DNA from: Shewanella sp. CG12_big_fil_rev_8_21_14_0_65_47_15
GTDB lineage: Bacteria > Pseudomonadota > Gammaproteobacteria > Enterobacterales > Shewanellaceae
DNA length: 64,000 bases
Assembly (NCBI RefSeq): GCF_002783505.1
Contig: NZ_PFGL01000056.1
Location: forward strand, 25,866 to 89,865
Direction of reading: 5' to 3'
The first letter of the stretch is position 1; each line of letters opens with the position of its first letter. The position numbers and the translations under genes are program-made. Positions 54,875 through 64,000 of this stretch are shown piece after piece. The notes below the pieces were generated by a model. It had not been told where the DNA came from. It worked only from the letters and a program-made list of their open reading frames with translations, and searched no databases.

Positions 54875-56755
54875 GTGAGTACGATCCATTGCGCTATCGA
54901 TTGGCAGACATCTCTGCCCGGAACCGTTATGCAAGAGATGCTAGCGTGCAGTGATTACTGGCAACCCGATGCCGTTCATCGCCAGCAGATTAGTCATGCG
55001 CCGGATGTGCGGTTAGCAAAAGCATGCCTGTATAATCGGCCGAATTCTGAGCAAGATTCTATTTTAGTGAGTGAGTGTGGACAATATGTGATTGTTGCTA
55101 ATGCCCATCTTGATAACCGCGATGAGCTGGCTCTTCAACTTCATCTCAAAGATATTGATAGACTGTGTGATGGTGAGTTGATCATCAAGGCCTATGAGCG
55201 CTGGCAAGAAAACACTGCCTCCCATTTACTCGGCGATTTTGTTTTTATCCTGTGGGATAACCTAAAACAGCAACTGTATTGCGCGCGCGATCATTTCGGT
55301 GTTAAGTCACTGTTTTATGCTATCCAGTCGGGGCGAGTGATATTATCAAATGAGCATAAGTCATTATTAGCCCCTAGTTTAGCGGTTTCACGTCAGTTAA
55401 GTCATAGATGGTTAGCAGATGTATTTATACCCACAACTGGCAATGAGTTTCTTTCTCCCTTTGATACCATTCACACACTACCAGCGGCGCATCAACTGGT
55501 GATAAATCAGCAGGAGCATAGCTGTGAAGCCTATTGGTCATTAACGCCGCAAGTGCTGCCTAAACTAGATGATGATGAATATATTGCTAAGCTGGCGGAG
55601 TTATTTGAACAAGCCGTGGCGCGGCGCTTAATGTCGCAATACCCGATAGCCGCCGAATTGAGTGAAGGTTTAGATTCAAATGGGGTGGTGGGCTATGCCA
55701 GCCGATTGTTGGGTGATAAGCCTTTATACACTATGTCATTTGATGGTACAGCCTTGAATGATGACAATGCGCATGTATGGTCAAATGTCTATCAAGAGTT
55801 ATTTGATGCGATTGACCTGTGGCCAAATGTACAACCGCTTTGGCATGATGAAGAAGCAAATATCTTAAGAGCTGGTGCTTATGTGGAGGCATTTGGTGGG
55901 CCTTCTGCAATATCATCTTGGTTTGATCCGCGCTGTTCCTTAGCGCAGTCAAAGGGCTGTAAAACTGTGCTTTCCGGCTGGGGTGGAGATCATTGTGTCA
56001 GTGGCTATGGGGACGAATATATTCAGGAGTTGTTTTTAGGGCGTCAGTATATTCGGTTGTATCGGCAGTTAATGTTGCGTCAGCAACGTGGACGTGGTGG
56101 CAAGCCGATAAAAGCCCTGCTGCGATTGTTCATCCAACATCAATTTCCTCAAGTGCATAATAAACGATTACAGCAGGTTAAGGGATTAGCTAAGCAGTCG
56201 GCTGATTTGTTTCATCATTCGATATTGGCAGCTAATATAACTAGCCGGTTAGCAGAAACAATCAAACCTTATTATGCCACTATCGATAGAACCTCAGTTC
56301 AAGCCCGCGACCATCGAGAGTTGATTGAGGTCGGGGTTCAACGGCGTATGGCGCTCACCGAAATCGCCGCTCGGCATCATGGTTGTGAGTTCCGTTATCC
56401 TCTATTAGACAAAGAATTAGTGGAGTTTGCCTATAGTCTACCGAGCCATCTTAAGTGTAAGCATGGCGTCGAACGCTACATGTTTAGAGAAGTGTTAAAG
56501 GGGCACACCACAGAGCGAATTCGGATGCGACGTAAAGCGGATGTTTTGACAAGTATTGATTATGGCAAGATAAGGGCCAGTGTTAACGAGTTGCTGGATG
56601 AGGTGTTAACCCATTGGTCGCCTGAAGTTGGCATGATTTTTAACAGAGAAGCGCTTGAGCAAGCGGCTCAAAATTATCCTCATGTACTGGAGCGGCATCT
56701 ATTGTCGATAAAATCACTGCAACAACAACTAGAGTCAGGTTTGATTCATCTTTAG
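54875..56755 (+). CDS. Lasso cyclase (asparagine-synthetase-like C protein)
   Basis: 626 residues from GTG 54875 (AAAGGAA upstream). N-terminal Ntn-like domain (about 1-200) with no Cys2, so no glutaminase, as expected for lasso cyclases. C-terminal synthetase domain (about 215-620): the PP-loop reads LSEGLDSNG (262-270), versus SGGxDS in most relatives, then LSGWGGDHCVSGYGDEY and a conserved FRYPLLDKELVEFAYSLP. It activates the Glu8 side chain with ATP and closes the ring to the core amine. It is the last gene of the cluster. Confidence 0.9.
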   Translation: MSTIHCAIDWQTSLPGTVMQEMLACSDYWQPDAVHRQQISHAPDVRLAKACLYNRPNSEQDSILVSECGQYVIVANAHLDNRDELALQLHLKDIDRLCDGELIIKAYERWQENTASHLLGDFVFILWDNLKQQLYCARDHFGVKSLFYAIQSGRVILSNEHKSLLAPSLAVSRQLSHRWLADVFIPTTGNEFLSPFDTIHTLPAAHQLVINQQEHSCEAYWSLTPQVLPKLDDDEYIAKLAELFEQAVARRLMSQYPIAAELSEGLDSNGVVGYASRLLGDKPLYTMSFDGTALNDDNAHVWSNVYQELFDAIDLWPNVQPLWHDEEANILRAGAYVEAFGGPSAISSWFDPRCSLAQSKGCKTVLSGWGGDHCVSGYGDEYIQELFLGRQYIRLYRQLMLRQQRGRGGKPIKALLRLFIQHQFPQVHNKRLQQVKGLAKQSADLFHHSILAANITSRLAETIKPYYATIDRTSVQARDHRELIEVGVQRRMALTEIAARHHGCEFRYPLLDKELVEFAYSLPSHLKCKHGVERYMFREVLKGHTTERIRMRRKADVLTSIDYGKIRASVNELLDEVLTHWSPEVGMIFNREALEQAAQNYPHVLERHLLSIKSLQQQLESGLIHL

Positions 56756-56842
56756 TTATTGAGTTTAATGACGATCTTTAATCTCTAAGTTTAATTGCCA
56801 AGTTAGTTTCAACATAAACCACTTTTATAATAAGAATATAAA

Positions 56843-56882
56843 AAATGACTCAAACCCTAATGAACATAGGTTTGAGTCATTT
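56843..56882. terminator. Bidirectional terminator between convergent genes
   Basis: Stem AAATGACTCAAACC/GGTTTGAGTCATTT (14 bp) with a 12-base loop, between the cyclase gene (plus) and the S74-like gene (minus). The T-tract is short. It marks the right edge of the lasso cluster. Confidence 0.75.
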
Positions 56883-56916
56883 GTCATACTTTCTGCTAAT
56901 CGAGTTTAGTTTTTCG

Positions 56917-58206
56917 TTACTTGGTTTTATTTTCTAAGTCTGCAACTCGCTTGGATAGCGCTTCTATTTGCTGATCTTTCTTCAAGTTCAGGTCGTAAAG
57001 TGCTTGAATCGCCGCGAGTGATACCCCCGCAGAATCAATGGCCGAGATGTGTTTATCATCATCGCCACCAAGCCCAAATAGTTGATAAAAATCCTGTGCC
57101 ATGGGGCCTATATGTTGCTCACCAGCACTTTGAGATTTGTAATTCCATTTTGATATGGCCAGTTTCGAAATGGCGCTAAGGATTTCGATGCCATTGATGG
57201 ATTGGAAGTTTTCTTTCTTGTTAATATCAGAAGTTAGTAGAACATTGTTAGCAGTAACCGTTCCTTTAACATTCATGTTTCCCGCACTATCTATTGTCAT
57301 AACTTGGAAGTTTGTATCATTCAGTAATGCAAAGGAACCATCATTTTTGCCTCCCATTAGCCAATAACCGACGACGGGACTGGCAAGAGAATTCGTTAAC
57401 TTGATATAACTTGCTCCTGGATTTTTTAGTTCCAATAAGACTGCATTTAATCCTGCATTAGTATTCTCAAATAACGCGGTGCTCGTATTTAGATTTGCAC
57501 TGTCTGCGTCGACAACGTGTAACTTGGTCGAAGGAGAGCTAGTGCCGAAACCCACGTTGCCATTGGCAACGACTAATTTACCATTGGGTGCTGCCGTACC
57601 TATGCCCACATTGCCGCTGGCGGTGATATGGAGTGAACTGGTCGGTGCGCCGGGGGCAATTCTAAAGGGTAATCTAGAACTGTTAGTGACATCACGGATA
57701 AAAAAGTTAGTCTCGTTGCTGCCTATGTCCCATGTCTGGGCGGAAAAACCAGAGCTGTTATTTTGCTCCAGGCGGATCGAGGGCGTGTTCCCGTTGACTA
57801 AGTGTAAATCCAATACTGGGCTATTCGTCCCTAGGCCCACATCGCCAGAGCTATCAATATACATTGCATTAGTGGGGGCGCCTGCGAGTACGGTAAAAGG
57901 CACTCTGCCTCCAGTGATATCTTCGATGGAGAATTTATTTTCACCACCATTGGCACTGTCATTGGCGGTTAACTGCCAGTCATTGCTAGGAAAACTGCCT
58001 GCACTCGTATCCTCAAATTTTATTCTAAGATTGTTTTCTTTGAGTCTTATGGTATCGAAACCAAAATTTTCATTGTTGACACAATCAAGCCCTATACATG
58101 CACTACTGTGGATAATGACGTCGTCGTCGTGGACAACATCGGCATTTGCAGTAGTAGATATAGCCAATGGGATCACTGCGAGGAGATATTTTAGTTGCAT
58201 GTTCAT
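56917..58206 (-). CDS. Exported protein with chaperone-of-endosialidase (S74-like) C terminus
   Basis: 429 residues from ATG 58206 (AAGGG upstream); a longer frame from 58257 would overlap the previous gene. Signal peptide about 1-21 (LLAVIPLAISTTANA). The middle has repeated GDVGLGTNSPVLDLHLV / GNVGIGTAAPNGKLVV / GNVGFGTSSPSTKLHVV motifs, as in tail-fibre-like proteins. The C terminus TSDINKKENFQSI ... HIGPMAQDFYQLFGLG ... GVSLAAIQALY and a final coiled coil is the S74 intramolecular chaperone domain, which trimerises a stalk. Probably a trimeric surface fibre; it need not be phage. Confidence 0.85.
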   Translation of the reverse strand: MNMQLKYLLAVIPLAISTTANADVVHDDDVIIHSSACIGLDCVNNENFGFDTIRLKENNLRIKFEDTSAGSFPSNDWQLTANDSANGGENKFSIEDITGGRVPFTVLAGAPTNAMYIDSSGDVGLGTNSPVLDLHLVNGNTPSIRLEQNNSSGFSAQTWDIGSNETNFFIRDVTNSSRLPFRIAPGAPTSSLHITASGNVGIGTAAPNGKLVVANGNVGFGTSSPSTKLHVVDADSANLNTSTALFENTNAGLNAVLLELKNPGASYIKLTNSLASPVVGYWLMGGKNDGSFALLNDTNFQVMTIDSAGNMNVKGTVTANNVLLTSDINKKENFQSINGIEILSAISKLAISKWNYKSQSAGEQHIGPMAQDFYQLFGLGGDDDKHISAIDSAGVSLAAIQALYDLNLKKDQQIEALSKRVADLENKTK

Positions 58207-58207
58207 G

Positions 58208-58729
58208 TTATTGCCCTTGATGGCGTTCGGCTGAACCTTCAGCCACGTTAGATACATTTGAGCCTAGTTCCGAAACGTCAGCGGGTTGAATGTGTTCAGC
58301 TTTCATTTCAGGGTTTGCCTCAGTTATTTCTTCAGTTATGAATTCACCATCAACTACGTTGAAATAACCTGATGAAGACTGAATTTTGCCCGTGTTGCGT
58401 GGTACGCTTTGACGGCCGGTGCTTGCATCGCTGATGTACTCAATTTTACCCTGTTGGGTATATTGAATCTGATAACTGTAATTTCCAGATTCTGTGATAC
58501 CTAATTCATCTATTTGTAATCGAGTCTCGCCTGCGTCAAGGTGAAATTGCTTATTAAAGTTGTTAGGGCCAACAATAGTGATAGTGGCCACATTAAAGGT
58601 ATTTCCGTTATCAATATCGAGTGTTGAACCGCTGGCGACGATATTTCCAGCGTAAACCGATTGCATTAGGCCAAACCCAACACCAACCACCAATAGGTAT
58701 ATTTTGGCTTGCTTGCCAATAGATTTCAT
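58208..58729 (-). CDS. Exported small protein upstream of the S74-like gene
   Basis: 173 residues with a signal peptide (about 1-27, IYLLVVGVGFGLMQSVYA). No family recognised; the rest is beta-rich up to about 130, then an acidic C-terminal tail. Its stop is 1 bp from the next start, so the two are one transcript and are probably co-secreted. Confidence 0.78.
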   Translation of the reverse strand: MKSIGKQAKIYLLVVGVGFGLMQSVYAGNIVASGSTLDIDNGNTFNVATITIVGPNNFNKQFHLDAGETRLQIDELGITESGNYSYQIQYTQQGKIEYISDASTGRQSVPRNTGKIQSSSGYFNVVDGEFITEEITEANPEMKAEHIQPADVSELGSNVSNVAEGSAERHQGQ

Positions 58730-59072
58730 TATTTCGCCTTCATTGTTTTACTTGAGCTAATTTTAACCATTATTCAACAAATCGCAAACGATTGCTTTGC
58801 TAGGTTTACTGGTTAGACCTTTATTAATAAAGTACAAAAATTGGCCGCTTTTGGTTTTTTGTTTATTTTAATTGTTTATATTCAGTTGGTTATTGAATTT
58901 TTGTTGAGTCTGCAATTATTCAATGATGAGCTGGGGTTATTATGGGTGTGTAAAATTTTAACATGCTAATTGATAAATTGCTGTTATCATTACTTGTTAA
59001 AAGTATGTATCTAGTGGTTGGGCGACCGTTCGCATCGCTACTAAATGGAATTATTCACTACAAGGTTTCGCC
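58730..59072. other. Divergent promoter region
   Basis: 343 bp, AT-rich, between the minus-strand exported-protein pair and the plus-strand giant repeat gene. No palindromic repeat family occurs here and no -35/-10 pair is convincing. Confidence 0.5.
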
Positions 59073-62000
59073 ATGAAATTCATACCCGACCTATTGAGAG
59101 TAAATGGAATGTTTAATCGTATAGGTAGTTTTTTGCTGACAGGGCTATTCAGTTGCTGTGTTTATGCCGCTGATCCTAGCAGTTTGACGGTTTCAGGGGC
59201 GTTTACCTATCCGACAGTGGGCGATGGTAACATCAATACCTTGACCTTGACCTTGACTAATTCATCGGGTGAAACGGCATCCAATATCGGTTTTGTGGCG
59301 ACGATAGCAGACACAGACCACCTTGATTTTGCAACGCCTTTGAATGTGGTGACTAGCTGCAGTGATGGCTCATATTCTACTAACGATTCAGCGCTAACGA
59401 CCTCGGGTTATACCTTAGCCGATGGTAGTTCGTGTACATTTGCGTTTGATATGAAGGGGGTGGTGGTCGACGGTGCTACTGTGCACGATGTCAATATCAC
59501 AGAATTTAATTCAAACTTCGGTAATGGCACCTTAGCTGGCCCGTTTCAGTTTACGGTGGATCCTACGTTTATCACCGCTTCTCTATCGGTATCTGAAGCT
59601 GAGTTATCTGTTGGCAGCGTGAATCATGTGACGTTGCAGTTGGGTAACTTTCCTGTGTACTTTAGTACGTTTTATTCTTTCGCACGTGGTGTGATTACTT
59701 TTTCTGATGGGGTCGTTTTAGCATCGCCTGTTAATTACAGCGCCGATTGTGGCGTTAGTAATACCAATGCATCGGGTAGTAGCTCATTTACTATTCCGAC
59801 ATCAGCGAGTTTCGTCACTACTACCAGTTGTTTGATTGAATTTGATGTGGTTTCAAACTCTGCGGGCGTTAAAAATTTACTCAGTGCTGCGATAACAAAT
59901 GCGACGAATGGAGTAGCTGTTGGTAAAGTGAGCACAAGCTTCGAATCGACGATCAAATTTGTTACCGCATCATTTTCGCCGTCAAATCTTGTTCCTGGTA
60001 GTCAAGGAATGTTAGATGTGACCTTGCGAAATACCGATAGAAATTACGATGCCACCAATGTCACTTTTACCGATGACTTAGAGAGTGTTTTGAGTGGGTT
60101 GGCGTTAACCTCCCCACTGACAGATGTATGTGGTGTTGGTTCAAGCGTCACTGGTACGGGGGTGATTAGCTTAACGGGGGCGAGCGTTACGGCGGGTGAA
60201 AGCTGTCAATTTAGCATTCCGGTCACTGTTCCTGCTAATGCCACTCCAGGTAGCTATACCAATGAAATATCCGCAATCAGTTATGATTTAAATGGTACGA
60301 CCGTTAATGCTGGAAATTCGAGCTATGCCGCCAATGTATTTAATACATTTAGTATAAATAGTGCTCCCGCTTTGGTGATAGACACTAAACAGGGGGGGAT
60401 TAGTGTTTCTGAGGTTGCCGCTGGTGATGTGATTTCGGTCGAATATAGCTTAACTAATGTCGACGGTACGAATGCTGCGTCGTCTGTTTCTTTTACTCAT
60501 ATCTTGTCGAATTTGTTTGGTTTCACTGCGACGTTACCTGCAAATGATTTTTGTGGTGCAGGCTCTACTGCAACCTATAATGCAGCTTTTGCTGATGGTC
60601 CATCAATGGCGGTTTCTGGCATCAGCTTATCTGCGGGAGGGACTTGTTCGTTTAGTGTGGATTATACCGTGCCAGCTAGTTTTAATGCTGGTACCTACTT
60701 AATGTCAGTCGGGACAATTACTGCCACTATAAATAGTCAGGTTGTTCAGTCAGTTGCTCCTTCTGCAAGTCAATCCTTTAGTATTATCACTGCGCCCAAA
60801 TTGTCATTTGTGTTTAATCCCGCCGTAGTGTCGCCAGGGGAAAATACGACAATTGATTTTGAAATACAAAACAGTTTTGGTTCACTTTATGATGCAACCG
60901 CTGTTGGCTTCAGCATGGATTTAGATGCTGTGTTAAGTGGTATAACGGTTCTGAGTGTACCTGATGCCCCCTGTGGTGAAAGTTCAGCCGTTACAGGTAC
61001 CGGGACTGGAGCGATAGCATTAGCAAATGCGAATGTGGCAATTGGCGAAACGTGTCAGTTTTCTGTATCGATACAAGTGCCGAGTGGCGCGAGTTCACAA
61101 CATTATTCATTTTCGAGTTCGGCTCTAACCGCGTCACTTAATGGCGTAAATTTAACCTCATCTGCAGCATCCTCAACGTTACAAGTGACACAATTTTCCG
61201 CATCTAAGTCGTTCTCGCCAAGTTCATTGCGTGTCGGCAGTGCTGCCACGCCATTGACGTTAACTTATGTGCTTAATAATGCCGATTCTGTTGCTACTGT
61301 CTCGTCGATTGCGTTTACCGAAAGTTTCGCAAATATTGATTCCACAGTGACTGTGGTATCGACAACTCAGACTGACGTCTGTGGTGTCGGTTCATCTGCG
61401 ACCATTTCTGGAAAAAATTTGACATTTACAGGTGGTTCTCTTGCTCCCACAACAAGTTGTACCTTTGATGTGGTGCTCAACCTGCCTGCCAATTTTGTGG
61501 CGAATGGTTATTCGAGTGTTAGTTCATCCGTGACGGCGTTAGTCGATGCAACGAATACCACCTTTGAACCCATGTATGCCTCGTTTTTAGTTAATACGCT
61601 GTCGGTAGTGACTGGTGTGGACATAACAAGCCCGACATCAGACACGAATATCTTGATGACAATTGATTTTTCGGATGATGTAGAGAACTTCGATGTGTCT
61701 GACATTTCCGTTGTTAACGCATCCCTCAATGCTTTTACTCCAGTATCGGCAAAACAATTCACAGTTGAAGTGACGCCTTTATCTGATGGGATGGTGACAT
61801 TAAACATTGCTGCTGGTGTTGCGGATGATGTGCTTGATGCCAACGTGAAGAATGCCGCAGCATTAGAAATTAGCTTTGAATATCAAACAACACCTTTGGT
61901 ACCAACGCCTAGTTTAAGTATTGGTACACCTTCGTCGATGTTAGTGAGTTCGGCCCCAGTGAGTTTTGTGATTGATTATAATGATGTTGAAACAGTCAAT

Positions 62001-64000
62001 TTGACTGAGTCGGATATTACGGTTAACTCAACTTCAGACGCAAACGCTGCAACTGTCACGGTTCAAAATGGTGACACTTCTCAGCCTACTGTTACGTTAA
62101 GTGATTTTAGTGGCAATGGGACTTTGGGGATCAGTATCGCAGCTAATACGGCACGCTATTCGATAAATCTGGCGCCTGCAGCCGGACCGTCAGATGTGTT
62201 CGCCGTTGACACCCATAAACCAACAGTCACGTTAAGTTCAAATTCGACTGAGCAGATCACTGATTTTACAGTAAACATTTTATTTGAAGAGAACGTCACA
62301 GGGTTTGATATTGGTGACTTGACGATTTCGAACGGTTCACTCTCTAATTTCCAAACACTGGATGCTAAAAACTACTCAGTGCTAGTTAGCGCCACAGGTG
62401 AAACGACAGTATCCATTGATGTACAAGATAGTGTTGCAAATGACAGTGCTGGCAATGGGAATAGTGTTTCTAACACATTGAGCATTACTTATGATGACCT
62501 ATTACCGTCAGTTTCAATTTCAGGGCCTTCAAGTCCAGTTGTTGCTAGTTTTACTGCAACGGTAGATTTTAGCGAAACGGTTACAGGTTTCGATATTTCC
62601 GACATTCAGAGCACAAATGCTAATTTATCGAATTTTGTCAATGTCGATGGTAAGCAATATACCGTCAGTGTTGCACCTATCGCCCAAGCGAGTGTTAATT
62701 TAGCGATTGCAGCGGATGTTGCAGTAGATAGTTTGAGTAACGGTAATACTGCGGCAACTGACTATTCTGTTATTTATGATTTTAATGACGCGCCGGTGAT
62801 TTCGGGCACGCCCGTGACCACGGTCAATGAAGACAGTGCCTACAGCTTCACCCCCACCGCTAGTGATGAGGATAGCGGCGACACCCTGAGCTTCAGTATC
62901 AGTAACAAACCCAGTTGGGCGAGCTTTAATAGCACTACGGGTCAATTAAGCGGTACTCCCACCAATGCCGATGTGGGTACCAGCGCTGGCATAGTGATCG
63001 GCGTCTTTGATGGCACGGTGACCACCAACCTTGGTAGCTTCAGTATCACGGTCAGCAATATCAATGATGCGCCGGTAATTTCGGGCACGCCTGCCACGAC
63101 CATCGCCGAAGATGCTGCCTACAGCTTCACGCCGAGCGCGAGCGATGAGGATAGCGGCGACACCCTGAGCTTTAGTATTAGCAACAAACCCAGTTGGGCG
63201 AGTTTTAATAGCAGTAACGGTCAATTAAGCGGTACTCCCACTAATGCCGATGTGGGTACCAGCGCTGGCATAGTGATCGGCGTCTTTGATGGCACGGTAA
63301 CCACCAACCTTGGTAGCTTCAGTATCACGGTCAGCAATACCAATGACGCGCCGGTAATTTCGGGCACGCCTGCCACGACCATCGCCGAAGATGCTGCCTA
63401 CAACTTCACGCCGAGCGCCAGCGACGAGGATAGCGGCGACACCCTGAGCTTCAGTATTAGCAACAAACCCAGCTGGGCGAGCTTCAATACCAGCACGGGT
63501 CAATTAAGCGGTACTCCCACTAATGCCGATGTGGGTACCAGCGCTGGCATAGTGATCGGCGTCTTTGATGGCACAGTCACCACCCATCTCAGTAGCTTCA
63601 GTATCACGGTCAGCAATACCAATGACGCGCCGGTGATTTCGGGCACGCCTGCGACCTCGGTGAATGAGGACAGTGCCTACAGCTTTACCCCCAGCGCGAG
63701 CGATGAGGACAGCGGCGACACCCTGAGCTTCAGTATTAGCAACAAACCCAGTTGGGCGAGTTTTAATAGCAGCAACGGTCAATTAAGCGGTACTCCTTCT
63801 AATGCCGATGTGGGTACCAGCGCTGGCATAGTGATCGGCGTCTTTGATGGCACGGTAACCACCAGCCTTGGTGGCTTCAGTATCACTGTCAGCAACACCA
63901 ATGATGCGCCGGTGATTTCGGGCACGCCTGCCACGACCGTCGCCGAAGATGCTGCCTACAACTTCACGCCGAGCGCCAGTGATGAGGATAGCGGCGACAC
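59073..64000 (+). CDS. Giant Ig-like repeat surface protein, 3' part outside window
   Basis: From ATG 59073 the frame is open to the end of the window (1642 codons seen). Signal peptide about 1-29 (ending CVYA). In order: beta-rich repeats of about 130 residues in which FSPSNLVPG or similar starts each unit and CGVGSS / CxFSV cysteines recur (about 30-850); bacterial Ig-like repeats with [15 protein letters not shown] (about 850-1235); then 93-residue tandem He_PIG-type repeats ([22 protein letters not shown] ... [17 protein letters not shown]). It is a cell-surface or secreted adhesin-like protein. C terminus and export route are not visible. Confidence 0.85.
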   Translation, partial: MKFIPDLLRVNGMFNRIGSFLLTGLFSCCVYAADPSSLTVSGAFTYPTVGDGNINTLTLTLTNSSGETASNIGFVATIADTDHLDFATPLNVVTSCSDGSYSTNDSALTTSGYTLADGSSCTFAFDMKGVVVDGATVHDVNITEFNSNFGNGTLAGPFQFTVDPTFITASLSVSEAELSVGSVNHVTLQLGNFPVYFSTFYSFARGVITFSDGVVLASPVNYSADCGVSNTNASGSSSFTIPTSASFVTTTSCLIEFDVVSNSAGVKNLLSAAITNATNGVAVGKVSTSFESTIKFVTASFSPSNLVPGSQGMLDVTLRNTDRNYDATNVTFTDDLESVLSGLALTSPLTDVCGVGSSVTGTGVISLTGASVTAGESCQFSIPVTVPANATPGSYTNEISAISYDLNGTTVNAGNSSYAANVFNTFSINSAPALVIDTKQGGISVSEVAAGDVISVEYSLTNVDGTNAASSVSFTHILSNLFGFTATLPANDFCGAGSTATYNAAFADGPSMAVSGISLSAGGTCSFSVDYTVPASFNAGTYLMSVGTITATINSQVVQSVAPSASQSFSIITAPKLSFVFNPAVVSPGENTTIDFEIQNSFGSLYDATAVGFSMDLDAVLSGITVLSVPDAPCGESSAVTGTGTGAIALANANVAIGETCQFSVSIQVPSGASSQHYSFSSSALTASLNGVNLTSSAASSTLQVTQFSASKSFSPSSLRVGSAATPLTLTYVLNNADSVATVSSIAFTESFANIDSTVTVVSTTQTDVCGVGSSATISGKNLTFTGGSLAPTTSCTFDVVLNLPANFVANGYSSVSSSVTALVDATNTTFEPMYASFLVNTLSVVTGVDITSPTSDTNILMTIDFSDDVENFDVSDISVVNASLNAFTPVSAKQFTVEVTPLSDGMVTLNIAAGVADDVLDANVKNAAALEISFEYQTTPLVPTPSLSIGTPSSMLVSSAPVSFVIDYNDVETVNLTESDITVNSTSDANAATVTVQNGDTSQPTVTLSDFSGNGTLGISIAANTARYSINLAPAAGPSDVFAVDTHKPTVTLSSNSTEQITDFTVNILFEENVTGFDIGDLTISNGSLSNFQTLDAKNYSVLVSATGETTVSIDVQDSVANDSAGNGNSVSNTLSITYDDLLPSVSISGPSSPVVASFTATVDFSETVTGFDISDIQSTNANLSNFVNVDGKQYTVSVAPIAQASVNLAIAADVAVDSLSNGNTAATDYSVIYDFNDAPVISGTPVTTVNEDSAYSFTPTASDEDSGDTLSFSISNKPSWASFNSTTGQLSGTPTNADVGTSAGIVIGVFDGTVTTNLGSFSITVSNINDAPVISGTPATTIAEDAAYSFTPSASDEDSGDTLSFSISNKPSWASFNSSNGQLSGTPTNADVGTSAGIVIGVFDGTVTTNLGSFSITVSNTNDAPVISGTPATTIAEDAAYNFTPSASDEDSGDTLSFSISNKPSWASFNTSTGQLSGTPTNADVGTSAGIVIGVFDGTVTTHLSSFSITVSNTNDAPVISGTPATSVNEDSAYSFTPSASDEDSGDTLSFSISNKPSWASFNSSNGQLSGTPSNADVGTSAGIVIGVFDGTVTTSLGGFSITVSNTNDAPVISGTPATTVAEDAAYNFTPSASDEDSGD
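62784..64000 (+). repeat. Tandem 279-bp repeats in the giant surface protein
   Basis: Unit starts at 62784, 63063, 63342, 63621 and 63900, each exactly 279 bp (93 codons), the last cut by the window end. Copies differ at few positions (for example GGCACGCCTGCCACGACC versus GCGACCTCGG). Each encodes an Ig-like He_PIG domain. The near-identity points to recent expansion or gene conversion. Confidence 0.95.

Noticed and set aside
56917..58257. Prophage tail fibre
   Set aside because: Has a signal peptide and no phage genes around it in the window; S74 domains also occur in bacterial surface proteins.
62700..63782. Four minus-strand frames of 81-92 residues, three of 92 residues at 279-bp spacing
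   Set aside because: Mirror images of the tandem Ig-like repeats of the plus-strand giant gene.

Overview
The window looks like a chromosomal segment of a Shewanella species (Gammaproteobacteria). This rests on the gene order of the polar chemotaxis operon (fliA end, cheY, cheZ, cheA, cheB, a membrane protein, parC, parP, cheW, a DUF2802 protein), on a following FlhB-like/FliK-like pair, and on an RfaH-controlled surface polysaccharide locus. The species cannot be fixed from the sequence alone.

Layout. 1-8.2 kb: the chemotaxis operon, including the ParC/ParP polar array-positioning pair. 8.4-11 kb (minus strand): an export-switch-like FlhB fragment protein and a FliK-like protein. 11.2-13.2 kb: an MlaA-like outer-membrane protein and an RssB-like response regulator. 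13.2-14.6 kb: a dense repeat field. 14.7-16.2 kb (minus): a POT peptide transporter. 16.6-42.9 kb: rfaH, a leader with an ops element, then a large polysaccharide locus: export protein, MNT/HEPN pair, Wzz, WecB/WecC, acetyltransferase, glycosyltransferases, Wzy, Wzx, the CapE/CapF/CapG set, a WbuB-like glycosyltransferase, GNAT, DegT aminotransferase, initiating sugar-phosphate transferase and a WbpM-like 4,6-dehydratase, followed by a glmM-like gene. The predicted nucleotide sugars are UDP-ManNAcA, UDP-L-FucNAc and a 4-amino-4,6-dideoxy-GlcNAc derivative. The 26.6-33.4 kb core is very AT-rich, as expected of an exchanged antigen cassette. 45.2-45.9 kb: an HI0074/HI0073-type HEPN/MNT pair inside long direct repeats.

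46.6-56.8 kb is the most interesting region: a lasso-peptide biosynthesis island not tied to any neighbour. It has a 50-codon precursor gene (52505-52657), a PqqD-like B1, a transglutaminase-like B2, an asparagine-synthetase-like cyclase C and a McjD-type ABC exporter. Around these sits an unusually rich tailoring set: two HPr-kinase-like proteins, a nucleotidyltransferase, an ATP-grasp protein and a PAPS-type sulfotransferase. The precursor carries a leader motif with the same spacing as that of paeninodin and predicts a 15-residue core, SKATTPGEAGLSGPS, with a Ser1-Glu8 ring and a C-terminal Ser that a lasso HPr-type kinase could phosphorylate.

56.9-64 kb: two exported proteins on the minus strand, one with a chaperone-of-endosialidase (S74-like) C terminus, divergent from a very large Ig-like repeat surface protein that runs off the window.

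Intergenic spaces across the window are filled by three interleaved repeat families: a mosaic of tiny hairpins, REP-like palindromes, and a small mobile-looking element of 49 or about 114 bp that usually sits in the loop of those palindromes.
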